Below, in pieces: positions 53,659-62,271 of a stretch of DNA of 64,000 nt. This DNA is from Bradyrhizobium oligotrophicum S58 (GTDB lineage Bacteria > Pseudomonadota > Alphaproteobacteria > Rhizobiales > Xanthobacteraceae). Where the stretch lies: assembly GCF_000344805.1 (NCBI RefSeq), contig NC_020453.1, positions 6,853,001-6,917,000 on the forward strand, written 5' to 3'. Every line of letters begins with the position of its first letter. Positions within the stretch are counted from its first letter, which is position 1. The notes under the pieces are model-generated. The model was given only the letters and a program-made list of their open reading frames with translations, was not told the DNA's origin and did no database searches. The position numbers were made by a program, and so were the translations under genes.

Positions 53659-54903
53659 GAATACCACCTCCTTTCAAAGGTTCAGCACTGCACGCGGCGA
53701 GATCCGATCAAGCAAAAGCGTTGAACAACGAATCGTTGTACATGATCCCTTTCCACGTAGGTTCCGCCGCACTGCTGCAACGGGCCGAGATCTAAGTACG
53801 TTCCTACTGAACTCGAACCGACTCAGAGTGAAGCGCGCTAGCCCCCATTGAGCACCGTCTTGGCCCCTTTTCGCAACGCGAATTGCTGCCCGCCAAGTAG
53901 TCCCTTGCGTTAAAGTTTGGCGCCTCACCTATCGAGGTTTCTCAGCAGTCTGCGACTTGAAGGCGCCACGTTTGGCTTCCGAAATTGCCGTATCTTCAGT
54001 CACTTGGAGTGGTGAGCATAGAATCTCCAACCGTTCGTGACGTGTGCTGGACGAAGCTGACCATTCGTACGGTTCAGAAAAATAGGGCGGGGGCGTAGGT
54101 GCTCGGATGGTTTCGACAATGAAATCTTCATGGAAGAGTTCGCCACCAAAGGCTTCGAGCCGCTTGTAGCACCACGGCCTCATCAGGCAGGAACTGCGCA
54201 GACGTGGGATGAGTATCTCTCGTCGAGCATCAGGCTAAGCGCACTGCAAAACCCAAATAGAATTTTGCCAGCATAGCGAGGCACCCCGCATTTTCCGGGC
54301 GCAGCGGACGCGGTCAGCGACGCGCGAGGGCTGGTTCTCACTTCTTGCAGATCAGCTTGTAGATCTAGTCTCCTCTGAGTGTTTGAGGGGCCTTCAGGCG
54401 TCCGCGTTACGCTGACTATGCTCAAGACCGATGACCGTGTGTCGTTCGAGCTCAACCAATCCAAGAACGGTAAGGGCTCCGGCACCAAGGCGGTCGACAA
54501 CGCGATCGGCGCCAAATCGCGGAATACATCTCGCCGAGGCAGCGAAGGCATCGAAAGCGCCGTGTATGGCGGAAAGCCAAGCACTACGTCGGCTGCAATC
54601 TCAAGCGACAGACCGACGGTCGGCTGATACTCTGCGCTGACAACACCCGCGTGCTCCGCGCGATCGATCCGTCAAAGTTCGCCATCTTAGACTTCCGACG
54701 CCTACGGCTCGCCGTGGGTCCAAGCCGTCATCCTGGCTGATCGGCGCCGCGTCGCGCCGGGTGAGAACATCGGCCTCGTGCTGATCGAAGGAGCGAGCCT
54801 CTCCTACAAAGCGAACGTCGTCCCGCACGCGATCGCAATCCTGACCGGGATTCGCACCGGCACGGTCGGACTTGCGACGAAGCGAGATGCCATCATCGCC
54901 CCG
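53659..54903. other. Gene-poor, lower-GC stretch with decayed coding fragments
   Basis: About 1.2 kb lacks a convincing gene. The base mix is visibly less GC-rich than neighbours. Plus-strand fragments read like protein, for example KTDDRVSFELNQSKNGKG (54430 region; faintly like a cold-shock domain end) and, in shifted frames, KHYVGCNLKRQTDGRLILCA (about 54580-54640). Minus-strand frames at 53929-54183 and 54183-54584 are open but unsupported. Probably an eroded insertion. Confidence 0.45.
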
Positions 54904-55548
54904 TCACACGTACCGCTTCAGGCGCGCGCCCGGCAGCAGATCGTAGGGCGCGCGCCAGCCCGGCAGCGCCGCGATGCGCTGCATCCAGGCACCAACCGGT
55001 GGAAAGCGGCTCGCGAGATCGTAGCCGCTCTCCTCGACCGGAAACATCAGATAGCCGCACATCGAAATGTCGGCGATGGTCGGCCGTTCACCCAGGATGA
55101 ACGGTCGCTGGGTCACCTCGCCTGAGAGGATCGACAGGAAATCATCGATCCGCTTGCGCAGGAAGGTCTGCACCTTCTCGTCGGACGACGGCGTGAAGGC
55201 ACGGCGATAACGATAGGTCGCCATGTAGCCCGAGAGCTTCTGGTTGTCCCAGAACAGCCAGCGCAGCATTTCGAAACGCTCCTGCTCGTCGCCTGGGCCG
55301 AACCGGCGATAGCGCTCCGCCAGCCGCAGCAGGATCGGCGCCGTTTGAGTAAGGCGGACGCCGTCCTCCTCCAGCACCGGAATTTCACCCATCGGATTGA
55401 CAGTGGCGCGCCACTCCGCCGTGAAGGTGATGCCGCCGCCGAAATCGGTCCACACCGGATCGAAGTCTTGGCCGCACAGCGCAAGCATCAGGGCCAGCTT
55501 GTAGCTGTTTCCGGACTCCGGGAAGTAATGCAGGCGATAGGTCGTCAT
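54904..55548 (-). CDS. Glutathione S-transferase family protein
   Basis: 214 residues from the ATG at 55548 (MTTYRLHYFPESGNSYKLAL). Thioredoxin-like N-domain with the NPMGEIPVLEEDG loop (cis-Pro) and TQTAPILLRLAERY (glutathione-binding Glu/Ser region), then a helical C-domain ending RIAALPGWRAPYDLLPGARL. The active residue is probably S or N near SGNSYK. Cytoplasmic conjugation or isomerisation. Divergent neighbour: LysR gene on the same strand 100 bases away. Its 3' end has a decayed copy at 50654. Confidence 0.9.
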   Translation of the reverse strand: MTTYRLHYFPESGNSYKLALMLALCGQDFDPVWTDFGGGITFTAEWRATVNPMGEIPVLEEDGVRLTQTAPILLRLAERYRRFGPGDEQERFEMLRWLFWDNQKLSGYMATYRYRRAFTPSSDEKVQTFLRKRIDDFLSILSGEVTQRPFILGERPTIADISMCGYLMFPVEESGYDLASRFPPVGAWMQRIAALPGWRAPYDLLPGARLKRYV

Positions 55549-55649
55549 CTCAGCGATCACTCCGCGAACGCCGCCCAGTTAAGCGACTTCGGAACATCGG
55601 ACCATTCAGAATCCGGCCCGGCGCCTTCAGCTTTTTGCAAGGCGACTTC

Positions 55650-56561
55650 TTATGGCCGGACTCGCGGCTCGCCGGCACAGGCCGCGGCCTCCGCGAACAG
55701 CCAGTCGCGGAAAGGCGCAAACCCGCGCCCGGACTTTGCAGCATCGCTGCGATAGACGAGATGAAACTGCCGCGGCAGCCGCACAGTGTTCGGATAGAGC
55801 GGCACGAGCCGCCCGCTCGCGATGAACGGCCGGACCACCGGGTCGAGCCCAAGCGCGATCCCCATGCCGGCGGCCGCCGCTTCGTAGACGACCTGCAGAT
55901 TGTCGAAAGCAAGACAGTCGCGCGGCGTCTCGTCGAGGCCGACGGCGGCGAACCACTCCCGCCAGAACTCGATCTGGTGGGTGGTGCCGATCAGTTTCTG
56001 TTGCAGGAGCGCGCGCGGCTCGCGACATCGTCCCGCCTTGGCGAGATATTGCGGGCTCGCCACCGGCACGGCATGCACGGCGAGCAGCGGCTCACAATCG
56101 AGCCCCGGCCATGGCCCGCAGCCCAGACGAATAGCGCAGTCGATCCGAGGCGTTGCGGTGAGATCCTCGATGTCCGCCGAGGTCTCGACCGCAATCTCAA
56201 CGGCCTTGTGCTGCACGTGAAAGTCCTGCAGGCGCGGGATCAACCAGTTGGCGGCGAATGTCGGCATGACGCTGACGGTGAGGACGTTGCGCCGGCCGCG
56301 CGTCCGCACGACCTCGGTCGCCTGCGCCATGCTCTCCCAGGCCGGATCGAGCGCGGCAAAATAGTCGCGCCCTGTCTCGGTGAGAGTGACCCCGCGAGGC
56401 TGCCGCTCGAAGAGGCGCGTGCCGAACTCGGCTTCCAGCAACTGGATACGCCGGCTCAGCGCCGGCACCGTCAGGCCGAGCCGCAGTGCCGCCTGCGCCA
56501 GGCTCCCGACCCGCGCCACCGCCACGAACGCTTCGATGTTCTTCAGAGGAAGTCGCCGCAT
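55650..56561 (-). CDS. LysR-family transcriptional regulator (GcvA-like)
   Basis: 303 residues from the ATG at 56561 (MRRLPLKNIEAFVAVARVGS). The winged HTH covers about 6-65 (SLAQAALRLGLTVPALSRRI, LLEAEFGTRLFERQPRGVTL). The effector domain has VSVMPTFAANWLIPRLQDF and PRIDCAIRLGCGPWPGLDCE, the GcvA/AmpR subgroup pattern. It lies upstream of the GST gene in the same direction and may control it. Confidence 0.92.
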   Translation of the reverse strand: MRRLPLKNIEAFVAVARVGSLAQAALRLGLTVPALSRRIQLLEAEFGTRLFERQPRGVTLTETGRDYFAALDPAWESMAQATEVVRTRGRRNVLTVSVMPTFAANWLIPRLQDFHVQHKAVEIAVETSADIEDLTATPRIDCAIRLGCGPWPGLDCEPLLAVHAVPVASPQYLAKAGRCREPRALLQQKLIGTTHQIEFWREWFAAVGLDETPRDCLAFDNLQVVYEAAAAGMGIALGLDPVVRPFIASGRLVPLYPNTVRLPRQFHLVYRSDAAKSGRGFAPFRDWLFAEAAACAGEPRVRP

Positions 56562-57042
56562 GAGACGAAGTGTACGGCCTCTGCGACAGAAGATCGAGCG
56601 GCCAAGCGAACCGAGGTGAGGTATGATCGCGACCGGTCTGAAGTCGCCTGCCGCCAAACCCGGTGCTGCCCGTCCACTTCAAAGTCCACTTCAAGATGTC
56701 TCTGTCGCACCGCCGCTGCCGACGGGCAAATCACGCGAAAACGCTGTCAAGCACTTCCGAAAAACATAAATCGCTTCCGATTTTCAAAAATCGAGGTTAT
56801 TCTCCGCCCGTTTCGTCGCTCGGTGGGGACGTATCGCGATCGTCACGGGCGTTGCGGCGGAATGCGATGGACGCGGCGTGTCGCAGCGGGTCTCGTGCCT
56901 GCGGACGAACGGCACGCGCGGACGGTGAAATCGTGTGGTCCTGGCCTCCCGACGCTGAGGCCAAGCGGGCGGTGATGATCCGCCGGCGACGGGGGCAAAC
57001 AAGCCGGTCCCCGGGGAGATCACGTATAAGCCGTAAACTGTC
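56562..57042. other. Intergenic region upstream of the structured segment
   Basis: About 480 bases. The left end is the LysR promoter area. Open frames on both strands cross the region but have no ribosome binding site or known domain. I see no gene. Confidence 0.4.
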
Positions 57043-57166
57043 GCGCAGGGAGGGCCGGGTCGTCCGGCTGAACCTGTGGTTCCTGCCCCGTGCATTTTGT
57101 TCGCACGGGGGCCACGGGCCTCAGTCGAGGTCCGGCCTTCCCTGCGCCCTCCGCCATTTCGGAGGG
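57043..57166. ncRNA. Candidate structured RNA or folded intergenic repeat
   Basis: GCGCAGGGAGGGCCGG (57043-57058) pairs with CCGGCCTTCCCTGCGC (57132-57147) over 16 positions with one G-U. Inside it, CCCCGTGC/GCACGGGG (57086-57110) makes an 8-bp hairpin; after it, CCCTCCG/CGGAGGG (57147-57166) makes a 7-bp hairpin. The nested layout resembles an RNA. The strand is not known. Alternatively a palindromic repeat element. Confidence 0.45.
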
Positions 57167-57400
57167 ACAACGATCGAGCATCACTCGGGCCGTCATGCCG
57201 CGAGAACGATTGGTTGTGCCTGAGGTCGCACAACAGCATTCGGTCCCGACGCGCCGTGCGCCAGCCCAGCCCGTTCACGCAGTCGTGTGACGCCTCTCGT
57301 AACGTCGGCGGGCAAGCGACGTATCTTGCGACAGAGGCCGGACCGGGCCAATCTTTACGGCCGGCGAGACGAGACAAGTCACCCCAGCGAGGATCCCAAG

Positions 57401-58117
57401 ATGCGCCTCACCCGCTCTCATTTCCTGAAAACAGCCGTGCTCGGCGCCATCGCGGCCGCCGGCATCGTGGCCTGGCAGCCGCTGCACGCCGCCGAGGAAG
57501 CGGTCGTGATCCCGCCCCCGGCCCAGGACCAGCCGGCGAGCGACGGTCTGGAAACCGCCGTCGTGGCCGGCGGCTGCTTCTGGGGCGTCCAGGGCGTCTA
57601 TCAGCACACGGCAGGCGTGGTCAGCGCCGTCTCAGGGTATGCCGGCGGCACCAAGGCCACGGCCGACTACCGCACGGTGTCGAGCGGCAGCACGGGCCAC
57701 GCGGAATCGGTCCAGGTGAAGTTCGACCCGAAGAAGGTGTCCTACGGCAAGATCCTGCAGATCTTCTTTTCCGTGGTGCACGACCCGACCCAGCTGAACC
57801 GCCAGGGCCCGGACAGCGGAACGCAATATCGCTCGGCGATCTTCACGACGTCGGAGGCGCAGAAGAAGGTAGCCGAGGCCTATGTCGCCCAGCTCGACAA
57901 GGCCAAGGTGTTCGGCAAGCCGATCGTCACCAAGATCGGTAAGCTCGAGGCGTTCTACCCGGCCGAGGCCTATCACCAGGACTACCTGACGCTGCACCCG
58001 AGCCAGCCCTATATTGCCTATAACGATCTGCCGAAGATCGAAAATTTGAAGAAGATCTTCGCCGAGAATTACATCGAGAAGCCGACGCTGGTCAGCGACG
58101 CCAAGGTGACGAACTGA
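57401..58117 (+). CDS. msrA: Exported peptide methionine sulfoxide reductase MsrA
   Basis: 238 residues from the ATG at 57401. N-terminal signal-like segment MRLTRSHFLKTAVLGAIAAA to about residue 30, so the enzyme acts in the periplasm. The catalytic cysteine is C59 in AGGCFWGVQG; conserved GYAGGT, GHAESVQV and FFSVVHDPTQLNRQGPD follow. It is the only cysteine of the protein, so the usual recycling cysteines are missing. Sixty-eight bases before msrB. Confidence 0.93.
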   Translation: MRLTRSHFLKTAVLGAIAAAGIVAWQPLHAAEEAVVIPPPAQDQPASDGLETAVVAGGCFWGVQGVYQHTAGVVSAVSGYAGGTKATADYRTVSSGSTGHAESVQVKFDPKKVSYGKILQIFFSVVHDPTQLNRQGPDSGTQYRSAIFTTSEAQKKVAEAYVAQLDKAKVFGKPIVTKIGKLEAFYPAEAYHQDYLTLHPSQPYIAYNDLPKIENLKKIFAENYIEKPTLVSDAKVTN

Positions 58118-58185
58118 AGCGGCGGGCTGCGGCCGGCTGACGCAAACGACAGGGCGGACCAGACGGGTCCGCCGGAGGAGTTGAC

Positions 58186-58596
<411 letters not shown>

Positions 58597-58613
58597 TCCG
58601 TCTGCGGCGAATG

Positions 58614-58660
58614 CCGCCGGTGCCCGGCCCGTCTTTTGGACGGTACCGGGACGCCGGCGG
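58614..58660. terminator. Hairpin after msrB
   Basis: CCGCCGG...CCGGCGG arms with an inner CCGTC/GACGG stem, 18 bases after the msrB stop. A large GC-rich bulged stem, no T-run. Probable end of the msrAB transcript. Confidence 0.5.
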
Positions 58661-59004
58661 GCGACCGCAGGAGGCCACAGGGGGTCCAAAAACTTCGGCG
58701 CAGGGCGAGATTTTCGCTCTGCTGTTGGGGCTCCTCTGCATTCACAAGTTGCAGACTAATTAAGTTACTGAAAAATCTGGATATTTCATTCGACCCTGCA
58801 GCAGGCAAGATTTACGATGTGACCGGGCAGGATTCGCATTTCTGCCAAATCAGCCTATATTAGGGGGCGTAACTGACATGCAGGGCCGGGCCGCCTGGAG
58901 CGGCTTCAACCGCCCTCCACCCGCAATCGCTGGCGTCATTGCCAAGCTTGATCGTTCGAAAGCTCGCGTCAGCGCTTTAAGCCGACAAGAAGAGGTCTCA
59001 GACC
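58661..59004. other. Promoter region of the 59005 gene
   Basis: About 340 bases, partly AT-rich (58740-58870), with no gene seen. It probably holds the promoter of the small plus-strand gene at 59005. I could not fix a -35/-10 pair with confidence. Confidence 0.35.
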
Positions 59005-59292
59005 ATGCGTCCACTGCGTCCGTTCAACTTCAACACCTCTGCCGAACTGTTTCCCGCCGCCATTCGCAAGAAGAAGCGGGCGGGCTTTGCGTATCGGCGG
59101 TTCGGCACCGCGGCCGAAGCCGTGCGCTTCGCCATGGAGGAGTTGCCGTCGGATTCGCTGAATGGCGCCTATCTGCAGGTCGAGGAGGCCAGGTTCGACC
59201 AGAACGGCATCCGTACCCTGTACGAGAGCGAAGCGTTTCCGCTACCGCGGCGGGCCGTCGAAGACAAGGCGCCCGACGCGGATGCGGCCTGA
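59005..59292 (+). CDS. Conserved small hypothetical protein
   Basis: 95 residues. Landmarks: FNFNTSAELFPAAIRKKKRA, FAYRRFGTAAEAVRFAMEEL and GAYLQVEEARFDQNGIRTLY. AAGAGG precedes the ATG. No signal or TM; probably cytoplasmic. The 'FGTAAEAVRFAMEELP' part resembles small rhizobial proteins without known role. A strong terminator follows. Confidence 0.75.
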   Translation: MRPLRPFNFNTSAELFPAAIRKKKRAGFAYRRFGTAAEAVRFAMEELPSDSLNGAYLQVEEARFDQNGIRTLYESEAFPLPRRAVEDKAPDADAA

Positions 59293-59318
59293 CGCCGGCC
59301 AGACCATCAGACGACACC

Positions 59319-59348
59319 CTGCCCCGCCTCGTGCGGGGCAGTTTTTTT
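59319..59348 (+). terminator. Intrinsic terminator
   Basis: CTGCCCCGC, loop CTCGT, GCGGGGCAG, then seven T. Nine perfect pairs, 27 bases after the stop of the 59005 gene. Confidence 0.95.
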
Positions 59349-59380
59349 CTGGGGACCTCTTTGCCGGCTTTTTCGCCTCT

Positions 59381-59950
59381 TCACCGCGGCTGGGTGTCGA
59401 GCCAGCGCCGCAGGATCTTGGCGTTGCGCATGTTGGCGCGGAACAGCACGTCGAACGCGTCGCCCGCGACCGGCACCATGCCGATCACGCCCTCGACGGC
59501 GACGTTGCCGAGCATGCGGGTGATGACGTGCCAGGGCGCCCCCAGCGCGCGGGCCTCGCGCACCAGCCACAGCGACAGCGCGGTGGCGATGAGGTCGCCG
59601 ACCACCGGGATCAGGCCGATAATCCCGTCGATGCCGTAACGGATATTGGTGCCCGGCAGCACGAAGGCGACATCGAGCAGCTTGGCCACCGCCTCGAGCC
59701 TGGTGATGCGCTGCTCGCGGGTCAGATTGCCGAACGGATTGGCGGTCTGGAAGTCGAACCGGATGCCGCCAGGACCCTCGAAGGCGCCATTGAACGCGCC
59801 TTGAAAAGATCCTTGAAAAGGCCCCTGCGGGACCTCCCGTCCGTCCTGGTCGATGACGGGTCCGCGCACTTCATTGGCGTTGAAACGCGCCTGCGAAGCA
59901 CGTCCGGAGGCGCGGCGGGGGGAAGTGGACATCTGGTCTTGCATACCCAT
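59381..59950 (-). CDS. DUF4112 family protein
   Basis: 189 residues from the ATG at 59950; later ATGs (59944, 59932) are possible. The C-terminal half is the DUF4112 domain: LLDVAFVLPGTNIRYGIDGI, GLIPVVGDLIATALSLWLV and MVPVAGDAFDVLFRANMRNA, with two short membrane-interacting helices. The N-terminal part holds short repeats (FQGSFQGAFNGAFEGPGG). Function unknown; probably inner-membrane associated. Convergent with the 59005 gene. Confidence 0.85.
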   Translation of the reverse strand: MGMQDQMSTSPRRASGRASQARFNANEVRGPVIDQDGREVPQGPFQGSFQGAFNGAFEGPGGIRFDFQTANPFGNLTREQRITRLEAVAKLLDVAFVLPGTNIRYGIDGIIGLIPVVGDLIATALSLWLVREARALGAPWHVITRMLGNVAVEGVIGMVPVAGDAFDVLFRANMRNAKILRRWLDTQPR

Positions 59951-60007
59951 GACATGGCAACGCGCGAGCCCGGGCACAAGTTGCGTCGAACTGCCGCCAG
60001 GTCCCGC

Positions 60008-60967
60008 CTATCGCCCCCGCGCGCCGGTCGGGGTCAGCCCGAAGCGGCGCCGGAAGCAGCGGTTGAAATAGGACAGGTCGTTGAAGCCGCAGGCGAAGGC
60101 GATGTCGCTGATCCGGCGGACATCGCCGGCCAGCAGGTCCATGGCCTTGCGCAGGCGCAGCTCGTTCAGGCGGGCCGAGAAGCCGGCGCCCGCCTCATGC
60201 AGCAGGTCATTGACGTAGCGCTCGGACAGGCCGGCTGCGGCGGCGAGCTTCTGCGCGGAAAAATCCGGCTCGGCGAAGCGGCTGTTCAGAATCGCGAGCA
60301 CGCCGCTCAGGCGAACACTGCGCAAGCCGCCGCGCCGGGCCTTCAGCATCACGTCACCGCGCACGCCCAGGCCGAGCGCAACCAGGTCGAGCAGATGCTG
60401 CGCGATCGCGGGGCCCGCCTGGTCTGCTGCGGTGGGGCGGCCGAGCAGCAGCTCGCTGTAGTCCATGGCGAGCGAGAGCGCGCCTCCAGGCTCCAATTCC
60501 CGCCCAACGAGATCGTCGACGGCGGGCACCATCGACCGCAGCGTCACCATCGGCAGATGCACGTTGACGAAGCGCTTGTGGCTCGCGCCATCGGCGCTGA
60601 AGAACGGCTCGTCGAGCTTGAGCAGCACCATGGCGCCGGGCCGCAGCGAGAACTCGCGTCCGCGATGAACGACCATCGCCTCGCGGCTGCCGGCGTTGCG
60701 CGCCAGGCAATAGCGGTCGTCGTTGGTGGCGAGCACCTGGCGTCGCTCTCGTCGCACGCGCGTGAAGGTGCCGTCGCAGCGGCCGAGCAGCGTGGTGCCG
60801 ATATGGATCGCGTTCATTGCAGCGCGAAAGGGCACGTCGTCGGCCGGGTCGAGATCGCCGGTGTTGGAAAAGTGCTCGAACAATTCCGCAAAGCACAAAT
60901 AGCGCTGCCTGTCGTCGAGCCCTTGCGGCAGCATGTCGGTCGACAGCGCTTTCCTGACGATGGTCAT
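60008..60967 (-). CDS. AraC-family transcriptional regulator
   Basis: 319 residues. The C-terminal HTH pair spans about 220-315: SAQKLAAAAGLSERYVNDLL and ISDIAFACGFNDLSYFNRCF with FRRRFGLTPTGARGR. The N-terminal part resembles the AraC_binding_2 (cupin-like) type that senses small molecules. Fifty-seven bases upstream of the DUF4112 gene on the same strand. Targets unknown. Confidence 0.9.
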   Translation of the reverse strand: MTIVRKALSTDMLPQGLDDRQRYLCFAELFEHFSNTGDLDPADDVPFRAAMNAIHIGTTLLGRCDGTFTRVRRERRQVLATNDDRYCLARNAGSREAMVVHRGREFSLRPGAMVLLKLDEPFFSADGASHKRFVNVHLPMVTLRSMVPAVDDLVGRELEPGGALSLAMDYSELLLGRPTAADQAGPAIAQHLLDLVALGLGVRGDVMLKARRGGLRSVRLSGVLAILNSRFAEPDFSAQKLAAAAGLSERYVNDLLHEAGAGFSARLNELRLRKAMDLLAGDVRRISDIAFACGFNDLSYFNRCFRRRFGLTPTGARGR

Positions 60968-61231
60968 CGAAATCGAATCCGAGGCAAAGAAAATAAGCTG
61001 GAGGCAACAAGATCAATGTGGCAGCCGCAGGATGAACGGCCGCTGAAATCTCCACAAGCCTTCAGGAATGGATCGGGAGTGCCGACCAGTCCAAATCGCG
61101 AGCCGGTTCGTGCCGATTAGTCCAAGACAGCGGCAAAGGGTTCAACTAGCGATGCGGAGGGACGCACGCCCGATAGGCCGTGCGGGCCTCAACCGTTCAA
61201 GTCGACAGCATGAGCGCAAGGAGAGAATGAA

Positions 61232-61477
61232 ATGAAGTTGTCTTCCGCTGCCCGCAGGCTCGGCCTCGGCGCCGCCCTCACGGCCGGCATCGGTATCGGC
61301 TACGCTCTCGGTGCGCAGCCGCACATGACCGCAACCGTCACCATGCTGCAGTCCGCGCGCGCCGAACTCGCCCAGGCGACGCCGAACAAGGGCGGGCATC
61401 GCGAGCGCGCGCTGGCGCTGATCGATCAGGCCATCGGCGAGGTGCGTGCCGGCATCGCCTTCGCGGCCGGCGGCTAG
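61232..61477 (+). CDS. Small exported hypothetical protein
   Basis: 81 residues with AAGGAGAG before the ATG. Signal or anchor segment LGLGAALTAGIGIGYALGAQ near the start, then a helical part TMLQSARAELAQATPNKGGH and RERALALIDQAIGEVRAGIA. Same pattern as short periplasmic helical proteins in rhizobia. Followed 31 bases later by another small exported gene. Confidence 0.7.
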   Translation: MKLSSAARRLGLGAALTAGIGIGYALGAQPHMTATVTMLQSARAELAQATPNKGGHRERALALIDQAIGEVRAGIAFAAGG

Positions 61478-61508
61478 CCATTCACCATCCACACGACGGA
61501 GATCGACG

Positions 61509-61757
61509 ATGCGAACCATCACTCTCGGCACAATCCTCCTGGGGGCGCTGACCGTCAGCGCATCGGCGCTGCCGCTGGCTGCGATCAAAACCGGATCGGA
61601 GCCTGTCGTCATCCAGGTCGCCGGCGGCTGCGGTCCGGGCTGGCATCGCGGCCCGTATGGCGGGTGCCTGCGCAACTATGCCTATCCGGCAGCCCACGCC
61701 TGCCCGCGCGGCTTTCACATCGGCCCCGGCGGCCGCTGCCGCGGCAATGGGAGGTAG
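61509..61757 (+). CDS. Small exported Gly/Cys-rich hypothetical protein
   Basis: 82 residues from the ATG at 61509 (ACGGAG upstream). Signal peptide MRTITLGTILLGALTVSASA; mature part has GGCGPGWHRGPYGGCLRN and ACPRGFHIGPGGRCRGNGR, four cysteines with His/Gly-rich spacing. Such GCGxGxHRGPxGxC proteins are common and often multi-copy in Bradyrhizobium; metal binding is possible. Likely cotranscribed with the gene before it. Confidence 0.7.
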   Translation: MRTITLGTILLGALTVSASALPLAAIKTGSEPVVIQVAGGCGPGWHRGPYGGCLRNYAYPAAHACPRGFHIGPGGRCRGNGR

Positions 61758-61780
61758 GCCGGTCGGGCCATGCGATCGCG

Positions 61781-62218
61781 CTACGCAGTCGGCGGCTCAG
61801 TAGCGACCGCCGGCTGCGGCTCCTCGACGAATTTGTGCACCAGCCATGACGACACCGTCGCCGGGATGAAGCCGACCAGCCCGTACAGGATCCACTGCCC
61901 GATCCCATACTCGGAGCCATGTGAGGCGTAGTTGAAGGCCGCGAGCAGGAACGCGATCGCTCCCACCAGCAGCATCCGCACGAAGGGCGTGATGCGCCTG
62001 ACATGGAACAGGATGTCGTCGATCGCGCACATCATCAGCGCCGGCAGGAAGCCGAACAGATAGCTGTATTGCAGCGAGGTGATGAAGACCTTGAACAGCT
62101 TGGCGACTTCACCCGGATTGGTATTGGTCCAGTAGCCGGACAAGTAGGTGGTCACCAGGAGCAGCGCGAAGCCGCCCAGGGCCGGGCCCACGGCAACGAA
62201 GATCAGGTATCGCTTCAT
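61781..62218 (-). CDS. DUF5413-like four-helix membrane protein
   Basis: 145 residues, GGGAGG before the ATG. Four hydrophobic segments (YLIFVAVGPALGGFALLLVT, LQYSYLFGFLPALMMCAIDD, FVRMLLVGAIAFLLAAFNYA, WILYGLVGFIPATVSSWLVH) with HKFVEEPQPA at the end. Matches my memory of a family of uncharacterised rhizobial inner-membrane proteins. Function unknown. Confidence 0.65.
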   Translation of the reverse strand: MKRYLIFVAVGPALGGFALLLVTTYLSGYWTNTNPGEVAKLFKVFITSLQYSYLFGFLPALMMCAIDDILFHVRRITPFVRMLLVGAIAFLLAAFNYASHGSEYGIGQWILYGLVGFIPATVSSWLVHKFVEEPQPAVATEPPTA

Positions 62219-62271
62219 GCCAACCTCCCGCCGCGCCGATCCGTCGATCGCGCAAAGCTCGTGCCGATGCC

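Noticed and set aside
53929..54584. Two adjoining minus-strand ORFs (84 and 133 codons)
   Set aside because: No ribosome binding sites, no domains, and they lie in the decayed lower-GC stretch with conflicting plus-strand remnants.
54379..54627. Possible cold-shock protein remnant
   Set aside because: Only a short stretch (DRVSFELNQSKNGKG) is faintly similar, and the RNA-binding motifs KWFN and GFGFI are missing; too weak to call.
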